Notes: generated by a model not told the origin, from the letters alone. DNA of 42,954 nucleotides from Spirosoma fluviale (GCA_945906915.1 CAMDSI010000002.1:1-42954); one strand, 5' to 3'. Shown: positions 26,549 through 35,649, numbered from the stretch's first letter. Translations and numbers: made by a program.

Positions 26549-28447
26549 ATGTTACAGAAATTTAAATATCGATTTGATTTATTGATAAGCCAAAATCCAA
26601 AGGGACTATTGGTGTTATTAACAATTGGTGCATTATCCTTACTGGCCATAGTATCTGGTTTGATAACTTTTTTTGATTCTAGCTCCACGAGTTTTTGGAC
26701 TAATTATGAAGATGTAATTAATATTACCTTATCGCCGTCTATTAAAGTAAATTCTAGTATTTTACTAACCTTTCTTTATGTTTTCGTAGCTGCTTTAGGT
26801 CTATTATTTATTAGTGTTTTAATCGGTATTCTAACTAGTATCATTGAATCAAGAATTATTGAATTAAGGCGAGGGCGGTCTCAGGTTTTAGAGTCAAATC
26901 ATTCGGTTTTTTTAGGGTGGTCTAATAAATTATTCACTGCCATCAAGGAGCTTTCGGAAGCGAATAAGAGTCTTAAAAAGGCAAGCATTGTGGTGCTTAC
27001 AATTCGTGATAAGGTTTTTATGGAGGAATATTTACTTCGTGAAATTCCGGCAAATTCCACTACTAAAGTGATTTGTAGAACGGGTGATCCAAGTGATTCT
27101 AAAGACCTCGAAATAATAAGTCCTAATTCTGCAAGATCTATTGTGCTTTTAGCAACGGACGACGAATTCAGTGATTCGATGGTACTAAAACGCGCTCTAG
27201 CCTTACAAAAAAATGATTTAGTGACATGCCCAGTCATAGCAGAAGTAAACTCTGCAGAAAATGCTGAAGCATTAAAATTATTGCCAAAATTAACAGTTAT
27301 TCAACCTCGTAATTTTATTATGCGACTTTTAGCACAGTCTCTGAAAGAGCCTGGACTTAGTAAAGTTTATTCAGAGTTGCTAACTTTTGAAGGAAAGGAA
27401 ATTTATTTTTGGCCGCAGATTAAACAGCTAAATTTGTTTGAAGATCATATTGTAGGGCGAACTTTTAAAGAGGTTGTTTATGAGTTTGAGAATTCGAGTT
27501 TGATCGGAATCGTGCATGATTATCAATCCTTAGGAGGAAATGCACAAACGAATGCAGTTAAGATATTACCTAATCTAGATTATGTCATTCAATCAAGTGA
27601 TCGATTGATTTTGATCTCTGAGGATGATTCAACCATAGGAGGATCAGTGGGTAAGTCGGTGTTTAAAAATTTAGCATTTAACAATTTAGCTAATCAAGCC
27701 TACACTTATAAACCTAAACACATTACTATTGTAGGATGGCATAATTGGGGTGATATATTATTGTCAGAATTACAGATGCAATTACCCGGTGGAAGTCATA
27801 TTGATTTATATTACAATTCAGAATTATCAGATGGCCCTGATTTATCTTTAATTGAAGTTTTAACTAATTTGAAGGTTTCTATTCAAGTTCAAAATAGTTT
27901 AAAGAAAGAAACATTTGAAGCTATTCAGTGGGAAAAGACGGATAGTGTTTTGTTATTAGGCTATCGTGATAAATTGAATTTGCAACAAGCGGATTCGTAT
28001 ACTTTATTAACTTTTACGCACATTAAGTTTATACGTGATTCTCAAAAACGGGATATTAATATCTGCTGTGAGATATTAGATCCTAAAAATGGGGAGCTTA
28101 TTGAAGGAACACGCGATGATGAGTTTGTAGCTAGTGATGAATTAGTTGCAAAATATTTGATCCAATTATCTGAAAATAAGTATTTGAAATCCGTTTATAC
28201 AGATCTGCTTGACGAGTCTGGTTCCGAATTATTTCTGAGACCGGCATTTACTTATGTTTCAAATCACGATAAGGTTTCATTCGCGGATTTAGTTAATACT
28301 GGATTAGAACGCAATGAAATTGTGATAGGAATACAATTAAAAACGGCAGCCAATAATCACAAGATTAATTCAATTCTATCACCTGCTAAAATGTCTAGCT
28401 ACCAGTTAAATGAACAAGATAGAATTATCGTGATAGCTAATAGTTAG
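26549..28447 (+). CDS. CASTOR/POLLUX-type ion channel with RCK/TrkA-N-like domains
   Basis: A 632-residue protein. ATG 26549 is chosen because it lies 7 nt after the DUF350 stop; the frame extends upstream to 26498 within that gene. Membrane helices are at about 17-43 and 70-100. The linker motif IESRIIELRRGRSQVLESNH, directly followed by SVFLGWS, is the hallmark of the CASTOR/POLLUX (DMI1) family. Two tandem Rossmann-like regulatory halves follow (KASIVVLTIRDK and CRTGDPSD; then KHITIVGWHNWGD). Family members conduct K+ or Ca2+ and are gated by cytoplasmic ligands. It is the last gene of the operon and overlaps the convergent gene by 11 nt. Confidence 0.88.
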   Translation: MLQKFKYRFDLLISQNPKGLLVLLTIGALSLLAIVSGLITFFDSSSTSFWTNYEDVINITLSPSIKVNSSILLTFLYVFVAALGLLFISVLIGILTSIIESRIIELRRGRSQVLESNHSVFLGWSNKLFTAIKELSEANKSLKKASIVVLTIRDKVFMEEYLLREIPANSTTKVICRTGDPSDSKDLEIISPNSARSIVLLATDDEFSDSMVLKRALALQKNDLVTCPVIAEVNSAENAEALKLLPKLTVIQPRNFIMRLLAQSLKEPGLSKVYSELLTFEGKEIYFWPQIKQLNLFEDHIVGRTFKEVVYEFENSSLIGIVHDYQSLGGNAQTNAVKILPNLDYVIQSSDRLILISEDDSTIGGSVGKSVFKNLAFNNLANQAYTYKPKHITIVGWHNWGDILLSELQMQLPGGSHIDLYYNSELSDGPDLSLIEVLTNLKVSIQVQNSLKKETFEAIQWEKTDSVLLLGYRDKLNLQQADSYTLLTFTHIKFIRDSQKRDINICCEILDPKNGELIEGTRDDEFVASDELVAKYLIQLSENKYLKSVYTDLLDESGSELFLRPAFTYVSNHDKVSFADLVNTGLERNEIVIGIQLKTAANNHKINSILSPAKMSSYQLNEQDRIIVIANS

Positions 28448-29210
28448 TATTCATAAAATCCACATGATTATTGAATATAGCCAATGAGATTTCTGTTCCA
28501 CTCTCTCCATTTGCTTTATAATCAAATGGGTCATCTAGATCTTTAATTAATATGATCATGTAGATGATTAAAAAGGTGACTAGAACGGTAAAGAATAAGG
28601 CAGCAAAAAAAGGTTCTATTTTTATAAAAATTAGACCCGCTGAAATTACAAAGGCCATTGACTCAACAATTGCATACGCAGAACTAATAAAATTGGTATC
28701 TCTGATTGCCTCAATACGCAATAAGTTCTTTCTGATTGTACTCATTTCATTTTTAATTCTAATTAGAAAGTTAGCTTGTACTTTTTCTTTGTCTAGTTGA
28801 ATGATGATGGAGTTTAGTTCGTTAATTTGATATAACAAATCAGATGTTGTGATATCTTTATAAAGCCAAGATTTGATATTATTGACAAGGTTTTTTTGAA
28901 ATGAAATAAATTGCTGATAAGTAGCATCAGAATATTGATGCTTTAATGTTAAGCTATCGTCCAAAATATTTTTTAAGGAGGAGGTAATTTCCCCAGGGAT
29001 TTTTTCACTCTCTTTATAATCAGATAATACACCTGAAATTAAAAATCCAATGAGGAAAATAGTGGCACCCACTAAACTTGTAAATAGGGCATTTAATTCC
29101 ATCATTTCTAGATCATAATGATGAAATAAAGCTTTAATGAGTAAGATGCTTGCTATTATTGGAAGTACTTGTAGAAGGATCTTCCATTTGATGTAAAGTT
29201 GTTTTTTCAT
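28437..29210 (-). CDS. Membrane protein, possibly bestrophin-like (DUF4239-type)
   Basis: A 257-residue protein with paired helices at the N-terminus (ILLQVLPIIASILLIKALF and LFTSLVGATIFLIGFLISGVLSDY), a helical soluble middle (about 65-170) and paired helices near the end (AYAIVESMAFVISAGLIFI and PFFAALFFTVLVTFLIIYMIILI). The following DLDDPFDYKANGESG resembles the 'PF' motif after the last helices of bestrophin-like/DUF4239 proteins; this is a weak match. It runs against the channel operon and its last codons overlap the channel gene's end by 11 nt. If it is a bestrophin-like anion channel, two ion channels would be encoded tail to tail. Confidence 0.55.
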   Translation of the reverse strand: MKKQLYIKWKILLQVLPIIASILLIKALFHHYDLEMMELNALFTSLVGATIFLIGFLISGVLSDYKESEKIPGEITSSLKNILDDSLTLKHQYSDATYQQFISFQKNLVNNIKSWLYKDITTSDLLYQINELNSIIIQLDKEKVQANFLIRIKNEMSTIRKNLLRIEAIRDTNFISSAYAIVESMAFVISAGLIFIKIEPFFAALFFTVLVTFLIIYMIILIKDLDDPFDYKANGESGTEISLAIFNNHVDFMNTNY

Positions 29211-29318
29211 ATTACAAGTTGTGTAATATAAATTTAATGCTTCTTTTTCTTTATTAATAATATGGTAACATTAATTTAATAGACGGTCTTTTTGATTTGT
29301 TTTTAATCTAGCTTAACT

Positions 29319-30107
29319 ATGAAATTTTTTTTGTTTTTCTTACTCTTTTTTCCCTTTTGTTTGTTCTCGCAGGTCTTGGTCATTGATAGAGAATTATCAA
29401 CTGATTCATTGAAAAAGAATTACATTCTTTCTGGTACTTTTAGTTATAATTCTGATAAACAAAAAAACAATGTAACAGAGTTTAATTCGAATTTTGAATA
29501 TGACCGCATTTTTTCTAATAATTATGCCTTTATCAGTTCTTTTAGAAATGATTTAACTAGTAATGGGGGAAATTTAATTCAAAATGAGGGAGTTATTCAA
29601 TTGAGATATCGGGATAACGATACCCGAAAATTTAGCCCTGAATTATTTTTGCAATACCAATGGAACGGAGCCTGGGGGATGGAAAATCGTTTTTTACAAG
29701 GGGTTAATTTACGAGAGCGTTGGGTAGAGAAAAATGGATTTGACTTTATAACTGCAACGGGAATTTTTAGGGAGGTAGAAATTTGGAATTGGAATGGAGT
29801 GAATGAAAATTTAATTCCTGCTGATGCGGGAGTAATTGAAAAGGACCTTCTTCGGTTTAATACATATATTAAATCAGGTTTTCAAATCGCAAAGAATGTA
29901 GATTTTTCGGCCATTACATTCTTGCAATTCCCTTTAAATGAAGATTTCATGAAACCTAGGTGGTTTTGGGACTGCAATTTGAATTTTAATATGTCTAAAT
30001 ATGTCAATTTTCAAATTCATTACGATCATATGTATGATTCTAATAGGGTTGTACCTATTTCAAATTATTATTATAGCATTTCGACGGGAATACAGATTGT
30101 GTTGTAG
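29319..30107 (+). CDS. DUF481-type outer-membrane beta-barrel protein
   Basis: A 262-residue protein with a very hydrophobic signal peptide (residues 1-18, ending LFSQ). The rest consists of alternating amphipathic strands: NYILSGTFSYNSDKQ, NVTEFNSNFEYDRIFSNNYAFIS, VIQLRYRDNDTRKFSPELFLQYQWN, ERWVEKNGFDFITATGIFRE and a C-terminal strand ending in an aromatic/hydrophobic pattern (YYYSISTGIQIVL). This is the layout of DUF481 ('salt-induced outer membrane protein') barrels. It is divergent from the bestrophin-like gene and stands alone. The T-runs just after its start codon (eight T at about 29325-29332) are slippage-prone but the frame is intact. Confidence 0.72.
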   Translation: MKFFLFFLLFFPFCLFSQVLVIDRELSTDSLKKNYILSGTFSYNSDKQKNNVTEFNSNFEYDRIFSNNYAFISSFRNDLTSNGGNLIQNEGVIQLRYRDNDTRKFSPELFLQYQWNGAWGMENRFLQGVNLRERWVEKNGFDFITATGIFREVEIWNWNGVNENLIPADAGVIEKDLLRFNTYIKSGFQIAKNVDFSAITFLQFPLNEDFMKPRWFWDCNLNFNMSKYVNFQIHYDHMYDSNRVVPISNYYYSISTGIQIVL

Positions 30108-30145
30108 GGGTATTGGGATTTTAAAATAAAAATTAAGTTTTAGAT

Positions 30146-30235
30146 ATGAATATAGAAACAGTATTATCGATGGCGTCTATTGTAGTTAATATAATAGGTT
30201 TTTATTTCGTTATTCACCAAATAACGCAACTGTAA
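30146..30235 (+). CDS. Possible 29-residue hydrophobic peptide
   Basis: An ATG at 30146 opens a 29-codon frame ending at TAA 30233-30235. The product has one membrane-helix-like core (ASIVVNIIGFYFVI). It lies 38 nt after the barrel gene. A peptide this short can occur by chance in AT-rich DNA, so support is weak. It could be a small membrane protein or a type I toxin-like peptide. Confidence 0.25.
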   Translation: MNIETVLSMASIVVNIIGFYFVIHQITQL

Positions 30236-30254
30236 ATAACTGGTCACAATATGC

Positions 30255-31277
30255 TTACTTAAGACCAAGTATTTGTCTAATTGGATTAGGTATAAACTCG
30301 AGGTAATTCTTTTTTAATACGAACTGCAATCCCTTGACTAATACATAAATTACTAGGATGAAAATGAAATAGGAGTAAATGGGATTAACGCTAATGTCTG
30401 CTTTAGCTAACGGTTGTAAGACAAATGATATAATTACAGTGTGAATGACGTATACGAAGAGGCTGTGCTCCCCTAATTTAGCAATGTGTGAAAAGAAGCT
30501 AGGAAGGTGTAGTATTTGAATTGCTGCCATACTGGCGGCTAAAGTGAGTGTGGTAGTAAATAGTAAATAGGGGAGTTCGACCGGATAAAATAATTCGACA
30601 TATCCATTTCTGATGCCTTGCGTGATTGGGATATAAACTAGGTAAATGGCACTTAACGCACACGCTAAAATACTTAAAGAAATGATATAGTTGTTTAGCC
30701 ATTTCTTTTTATAAACGTCCCCTATTATACTACCTAATACACTGAAGGAGAGCCAAGGAAAAAGGGGGAACCAACCGTCTAAGAATAATCGTTTGAACTC
30801 AAATAGATGCTCTGCTTGAAGAGAGTTAACCACCAAAATGTCGTTGTTTGCAAAACGGTAATTAATGTCGGTATTTAGGCCAAAGTGAATGAATATAATT
30901 GCAAGCCAGATTATTCCTTTCAAGGCTAGAGAGCTATTTCTAATCGCCAAATTGATTAACAAAGAAAATCCGATTAGGTACAGTATGTCAAAAGTATTAA
31001 AGGGTTTAATTCCCCAAATGACTGAGTCAATAAATGTTCCTGTCGCGATTAAATAGCCGGAATTTTGCCATTTGGCCCAATTCTTCTCCCCTGGTTTTAT
31101 GGTTACACTTAAAACAAATCCTGATAAGAAGATGAAAACAGGTGCAGCTAAGGAACAAAATAGACGAAATTCATAGGATATAGACTCTTTAATTAAATAG
31201 GGGCTCGCATTAGCAATGATCATTATGAAAATGGCAGCTGTCCTAAGTAAGTCTATTCCAGGCAATCTTGTTTTCAT
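30255..31277 (-). CDS. HGSNAT/DUF1624-like membrane acyltransferase
   Basis: A 340-residue protein with about ten membrane helices. The N-terminal motif RLPGIDLLRTAAIFIMIIAN matches the heparan-alpha-glucosaminide N-acetyltransferase-like/DUF1624 family. A C-terminal segment, HSLFVYVIHTVIISF, has the conserved His after the aromatic pair. Relatives move acyl groups across the membrane onto sugars or other acceptors; the acceptor here is unknown. Its ATG overlaps the stop of the upstream ligand-gated channel gene (TAATG), so the two are co-translated. The link to a channel is odd for this family. Confidence 0.78.
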   Translation of the reverse strand: MKTRLPGIDLLRTAAIFIMIIANASPYLIKESISYEFRLFCSLAAPVFIFLSGFVLSVTIKPGEKNWAKWQNSGYLIATGTFIDSVIWGIKPFNTFDILYLIGFSLLINLAIRNSSLALKGIIWLAIIFIHFGLNTDINYRFANNDILVVNSLQAEHLFEFKRLFLDGWFPLFPWLSFSVLGSIIGDVYKKKWLNNYIISLSILACALSAIYLVYIPITQGIRNGYVELFYPVELPYLLFTTTLTLAASMAAIQILHLPSFFSHIAKLGEHSLFVYVIHTVIISFVLQPLAKADISVNPIYSYFIFILVIYVLVKGLQFVLKKNYLEFIPNPIRQILGLK

Positions 31278-32305
31278 TAGATTGCGAATATTATAGTAGC
31301 TGCAAAGAATAAAAATGGGAATAAAAATCTGAACGCTAAATCGATCTTTTTTGCTTTGAGTTTTTGACTTTCAACGCCGGAATCATCTAAATAGAACGTG
31401 ACTAAGGCCTGTGCCATTGTTATAGCAATCAAAAAATAACAAGTATAAAAGATTTTGTCGATGTAGATGATATACCCAATATCTGGAAGTTCGCCAGATA
31501 CAGCCAATTGAAAGGCAATGGCACTCAGTAAAGATGTTACAGTTAAGCCAGCTGCGATATCAATTTTTTCAGCAGGCAAGTAAAATACAAAATAAACTAG
31601 CAAAAGAATGATCATCAAGGGGATCAGTAATTTGCTAATGTAGGGTACAAAAGATCGGTTCAATTTGATTGTTGTATCGATTCTACTGTAAACTGAAATC
31701 GGGTCAAATTCAGGGTCACCAAAATTCGAATTATAAACACCTTTCCCTATTTCAATGTCAGATTTAGAGAAGAAGTAACTTTCATTTTTGTTCGTAATTA
31801 AATCATTCGAAAATCCCCACAGATGCCTGCTTTGTTTTGAGTTAATGTAAGAGGAAGTGTCTGCCGATATTTCAAATTGATTGCCTGGTAAAAGAGAATT
31901 TTCGATGCTGATTTTTAAGGTTTGAATATCAAGTGGATACATTCTGAAATCGGGATTAAAATAGAAAGCTCCTTGGTGAAAACCGGTATAATAGAATTTA
32001 TTCTTTTCGATTTCACGCGTCTCTTGAATTTCTTCTTTAAATCCTTCAATGGGAAATTCGACAGCATTTACATATTCCATATTGGTAATCACGTCATTAG
32101 AAATTCCCGTTTTAGTGGAATCGTTATCGAATATCATCCACCAATAAAATTCCGTATTGAATTTACCCTCCTTATAATCTGGGACAAGCTTTTTAATGTA
32201 GATACCAAAGCGAACTTTTACTTTCTCTTCTTTCGCAAAAAGGAGTTGAGCAAAAAATGGTAACAATAAAAGACAACTCAGAGTTAAGGCAAATTTTTTC
32301 AGCAT
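31277..32305 (-). CDS. Prokaryotic pentameric ligand-gated ion channel (pLGIC, Cys-loop-receptor-like)
   Basis: I choose ATG 32305, which opens a good signal peptide (MLKKFALTLSCLLLLPFFAQ); ATG 32332 adds nine residues before it. The 342-residue product has a beta-rich outer domain (about 25-215) with the conserved loop FRMYPLDIQTLKISIENSL. That is the F-x-(M/F)-x-P-L/M-D-x-Q pattern of the receptor family without the two loop Cys, as in other bacterial members. Four membrane helices follow: M1 with conserved Pro (SKLLIPLMIILLLVYF), M2 (IAAGLTVTSLLSAIAFQLAV), M3 (IDKIFYTCYFLIAITMAQAL) and M4 at the C-terminus. Length fits GLIC/ELIC relatives. The ligand is unknown. Confidence 0.85.
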   Translation of the reverse strand: MLKKFALTLSCLLLLPFFAQLLFAKEEKVKVRFGIYIKKLVPDYKEGKFNTEFYWWMIFDNDSTKTGISNDVITNMEYVNAVEFPIEGFKEEIQETREIEKNKFYYTGFHQGAFYFNPDFRMYPLDIQTLKISIENSLLPGNQFEISADTSSYINSKQSRHLWGFSNDLITNKNESYFFSKSDIEIGKGVYNSNFGDPEFDPISVYSRIDTTIKLNRSFVPYISKLLIPLMIILLLVYFVFYLPAEKIDIAAGLTVTSLLSAIAFQLAVSGELPDIGYIIYIDKIFYTCYFLIAITMAQALVTFYLDDSGVESQKLKAKKIDLAFRFLFPFLFFAATIIFAI

Positions 32306-32346
32306 TTCATCTGGAATTAAGATTAACTGCAATGTACTTACTTAAT

Positions 32347-32378
32347 TAAAAAAGACTCAATTTGTTGAGCCTTTTTTA
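32347..32378 (-). terminator. Intrinsic terminator behind the ankyrin operon
   Basis: CTCAA pairs with TTGAG around TTTG, extended by a G-C pair and an A6/T6 run on each side with one mismatch. It lies directly after the ankyrin-protein stop (32380) and upstream of the channel gene, separating the two minus-strand units. Confidence 0.78.
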
Positions 32379-32379
32379 A

Positions 32380-34170
32380 TTAAAATAGGGATGGATCAGG
32401 TCTATTTACATCGATGGACCAATTAGATTCATCCAATAGTTGATTCGCATTTTCAAAGGATTTAAAACCTTCGCCTCCTGTTCCCTCTTTCCAAACAGAT
32501 TCACCTTTACTAGCATCAATGGTGTCTTTTCTGACCTCATAAATGGACTCAACAATCGATAAGTAAGATCCATTACCTTTTGAAACAAATTCATCAAAAC
32601 TTAAAAATCCACCATTATCTATGTGCAAATTCATTCTTTCAACAATTACTGCACCGTCTTCTATTGTTTCAAATGAAATTTCAGAAAGACTATCCCACGA
32701 GAACAACATACTCACATTATCGTCTCCTTCATGTGCTCCATAAAAACCATTTTTATTTATAGCTATCCATGAGACAACGTCTTCTTTCCAAATTACAAAA
32801 GGAATTACCCACCAGGCATGCTTTAGTTCTTCTTGAAGTTCTAAGGGCGCATAGGAAAGGATCGGAATTACTTTCTCTGAAACAATTGATTTTTTTATAT
32901 TTGAGATTTCTTTTTCTTTGAATTTAGGGAAATTAGTCTCGTCATTGAGATAAATCACCCAAGAGGGTATATTAGCAGTTATACCTAAAGCAAAAGCATA
33001 CTGGATTGATTTTTCTTGCCATTTTCTTAAGTATTCTTTAGCCTCTGTACTACTATTTGTATGATTGATTACTGGAAAATCTGCTTCATCATCTTCAGTT
33101 GTTATTTCGACTTCTTGATTCTCAACCTCCTCTTCAACCAGTTGTTCTTCTGTTTCCTCATTCGAAGAATCTCCATATAAAGCATTTTCAATAACGTTTA
33201 GTTTATTTTCATCATAACCACTCAGTTTGCCCTCTTCAGCTAAAGTTCTTATCGCATCAAAGAAATAGTTTCCATTTGCACACGGTTCCATCAAACAAGC
33301 TAAATCAGCATTATTTTCAATTAGTAATTCGACGACCGGCCAAACTTGATTTAATATAGCTTCTCTTAAAGGAGTACCGCCTGCTTCTGAGTGGTATTCG
33401 TTATATTGAAGTACGCGTCTATTGATATCAACACCAGCATCAATTAAAATTTTAACAGCCTCTATTCTTCCATTTGCAGCTGCTAAATGGATAGGAGTTC
33501 TGGAATCGGCACCCAATATGTCTGGATTTGCACCTGCTTTAATTAAGACTTTCAAAACTTCATTTTGTGCATCCCATGCGGCAAAGTGCACTGCAGTATA
33601 CTTATCTTGTCCGGTATCTAATATATCTAGATCTCCTCCTTCTTGAATGATTCGATTTATGGTATCGATGTCTCCTTGTTCAGTAGCAGAAATGAGTTCT
33701 GGGCGATCAAAAATCATTTCAACGTTTTCTGTATTACCTTCTTCTAACGCTGCTAATAAACTCTCAAGTAAGGCATCATCGATTGGTTCATTTTCATCTG
33801 TTGCGCTTTCATCCTGAATTGGGCTAGATTGTACTGTTTCAGTTGAGAATGCATTAATCAAAATGGTAGCACCAGCCAAAGCATCCTCTACCGTTTCGAA
33901 TGAAGTGTTTCCTGCTAAACGAATACCTTGGGAGTATGCCTCTAAAGCAGAATTGGAAGCTAAGATAGGGGCCAAAAACTCTTCATCTCTACAGTAAAAC
34001 CCTACTTTGATCGTATTTTTTGACGTATTAAAAAACACATGCGTTCCTTTAGCCGGATTTAATGCGGGTATATGTATATCCAGGTAATTATCTTTGTTTA
34101 CCTTCTTTACGACAGCATCAGGATGCATAGACCCGATACCATTTGCTAATTGATCTTGAATAGTACTCAT
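32380..34170 (-). CDS. Ankyrin-repeat protein with N-terminal unknown domain and PH-like C-terminal domain
   Basis: A 596-residue soluble protein. Residues 1-110 form an unrecognised alpha/beta domain (YLDIHIPALNPAKGTHVFFN, then IKVGFYCRDEEFLAPIL). About four ankyrin repeats cover 165-300, the clearest being KYTAVHFAAWDAQNEVLKVL, RTPIHLAAANGRIEAVKIL and GGTPLREAILNQVWPVVEL. An acidic linker (about 330-370) follows. The C-terminal part (about 380-560) contains VSWIAINKNGFYGAH and MLFSWDSLSEISFE, like a bacterial PH-like domain (inference). It starts 4 nt after the FISUMP gene and ends the operon. It probably binds proteins or membrane-associated partners in the cytoplasm. Confidence 0.85.
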   Translation of the reverse strand: MSTIQDQLANGIGSMHPDAVVKKVNKDNYLDIHIPALNPAKGTHVFFNTSKNTIKVGFYCRDEEFLAPILASNSALEAYSQGIRLAGNTSFETVEDALAGATILINAFSTETVQSSPIQDESATDENEPIDDALLESLLAALEEGNTENVEMIFDRPELISATEQGDIDTINRIIQEGGDLDILDTGQDKYTAVHFAAWDAQNEVLKVLIKAGANPDILGADSRTPIHLAAANGRIEAVKILIDAGVDINRRVLQYNEYHSEAGGTPLREAILNQVWPVVELLIENNADLACLMEPCANGNYFFDAIRTLAEEGKLSGYDENKLNVIENALYGDSSNEETEEQLVEEEVENQEVEITTEDDEADFPVINHTNSSTEAKEYLRKWQEKSIQYAFALGITANIPSWVIYLNDETNFPKFKEKEISNIKKSIVSEKVIPILSYAPLELQEELKHAWWVIPFVIWKEDVVSWIAINKNGFYGAHEGDDNVSMLFSWDSLSEISFETIEDGAVIVERMNLHIDNGGFLSFDEFVSKGNGSYLSIVESIYEVRKDTIDASKGESVWKEGTGGEGFKSFENANQLLDESNWSIDVNRPDPSLF

Positions 34171-34174
34171 TAAA

Positions 34175-35026
34175 TTATTTTTTTATAACTCTTAAATAAT
34201 AGCCATTTTCGAGGTTTGATTTTGTTAATAAGGCTCCATCGTGTGTTCTAAAAACTGGAATATCATCACCTAACCATAAAGCAGTTTGATTTTTGCCCCA
34301 AAAACCCGTTACAAAATTTTTATATTGAGATTTTACACTTTTAGTTAAGATTTTATATTCTAAAATCCCTCCTGGAATCACATTTAGTCCGCTTTCATTA
34401 CTTCCTTTATCTGTGCCAAATTGTCCATCAATAAAACCATATAAATGATAGTCGCCCCAGCCATAATCTCTACTTTGCAAAGCTTCTGCATTATATTCAC
34501 CATTAATATCTGATAAATCCGCGAAACCAGTATGATCAATTTCTAAGGTTATATTCAAACTTTTAAATAAATTATACCAATCATTTCTAGATGGAATTTC
34601 AAATCCCGCAGGCGCTATATTTTTAGAATTGTTTACTGCGTAGTAGTTGTAGATTTTCCCATACTCTTTCCCCAACTCATTATCATAATTATAGTTTGCC
34701 CAAGCAGGTGTTTTATCTTTAATAAATTTCATCCATTCTTCATTAGTATTAGCTTGAAGAATAGGAGTTCCATCCTGAAATTTAGAGACAGTAAGATTTG
34801 AGGTTGTCCATTCTCTTGATCCGACTCTGACAACTTTATAATAATTTTTTTCTGCATCAAAAATTTCAGGATTTTTAGTATAAAGTTCGCTGTAGCTAGA
34901 AGCATTACTTACAAGATTAAAAGGGATTCCTATTAAACCTAGGCATATATCTACTATAAGTCCTATGATTAAAAAGGCTAAGGTTTTTAAAATAAAACCT
35001 GTAATATATTCTGCAATTGTTTTCAT
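34175..35026 (-). CDS. FISUMP-domain protein with N-terminal membrane anchor
   Basis: A 283-residue protein. A hydrophobic segment (residues 14-36, LKTLAFLIIGLIVDICLGLIG) anchors or exports it. The FISUMP domain shows EWTTSNLTVSKFQDGTPI, EYGKIYNYYAV, then the signature APAGFEIPSRNDWYNLF, and YLRVIKK at the end, where family members usually have VRCIK. Its ATG overlaps the upstream stop by 4 nt (ATGA) and the ankyrin gene follows at 4 nt, so all three should be made together. It is only distantly like the FISUMP protein at 12535. Confidence 0.87.
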   Translation of the reverse strand: MKTIAEYITGFILKTLAFLIIGLIVDICLGLIGIPFNLVSNASSYSELYTKNPEIFDAEKNYYKVVRVGSREWTTSNLTVSKFQDGTPILQANTNEEWMKFIKDKTPAWANYNYDNELGKEYGKIYNYYAVNNSKNIAPAGFEIPSRNDWYNLFKSLNITLEIDHTGFADLSDINGEYNAEALQSRDYGWGDYHLYGFIDGQFGTDKGSNESGLNVIPGGILEYKILTKSVKSQYKNFVTGFWGKNQTALWLGDDIPVFRTHDGALLTKSNLENGYYLRVIKK

Positions 35027-35649
35027 TTTAGATTATTAGATTCTTTGATTTTTTGTATGACTAATAAAATATCCTGTTTTGTGAAATTCATTCGATAGGT
35101 AGGAATTTCAACTTTAGAATGGTCCCTCATAAGAAGTTCTATGGAATATAATTGGAATATATAGATAAAGCTGTCACGGACGAGAGTCGCATCCACTAAA
35201 TCCTCAAGCTTTCTACTATTAACCTCCTTGTTGTCTTTCCAACTTATTTCGGTCTTATTAATAGAAATTGAATCATTTTTATTGATTACTAATGAAATAA
35301 ATAGAATGATGCCTGGAATTCCAGAAATTAACCCTATAAATATAAAAGGCCACAGGTGGGATTCTGCGTGATTTGTATTTTGATAAACAGAATGAAAAAG
35401 TAAAAATCCTACTAATTGAATAATAAAAACGGCGACATATTTTGGAAACTCTGATGGATTGAACTCGATGATATCGAGTTTTACAGAAGGTTTTGATTTT
35501 AGGTTTTCAATAAACTGAATGGCTCCTAAACACATTAGAATACCAACCAGTGGTTTCATCAAACCTAGTTCAGCGAATGAAAAGTAGACACTCATAAAAA
35601 TACTTAGGCTATAAATAACCAGAAAAATTAAAGGGAATGTTTTTTTCAT
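35023..35649 (-). CDS. Four-helix membrane protein with possible PH-like C-terminal domain
   Basis: A 208-residue protein with helices at about 4-23, 28-47, 70-92 and 100-125 (for example LIFLVIYSLSIFMSVYFSF and FIFIGLISGIPGIILFISLV). The C-terminal 80 residues (SISINKTEISWKDNKEVNSR, then LEDLVDATLVRDSFIYIF) have a strand pattern like small bacterial PH-like domains. No family is firmly recognised. It is the first gene of the operon with the FISUMP and ankyrin proteins, behind the candidate promoter at 35683-35717. Confidence 0.75.
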   Translation of the reverse strand: MKKTFPLIFLVIYSLSIFMSVYFSFAELGLMKPLVGILMCLGAIQFIENLKSKPSVKLDIIEFNPSEFPKYVAVFIIQLVGFLLFHSVYQNTNHAESHLWPFIFIGLISGIPGIILFISLVINKNDSISINKTEISWKDNKEVNSRKLEDLVDATLVRDSFIYIFQLYSIELLMRDHSKVEIPTYRMNFTKQDILLVIQKIKESNNLK

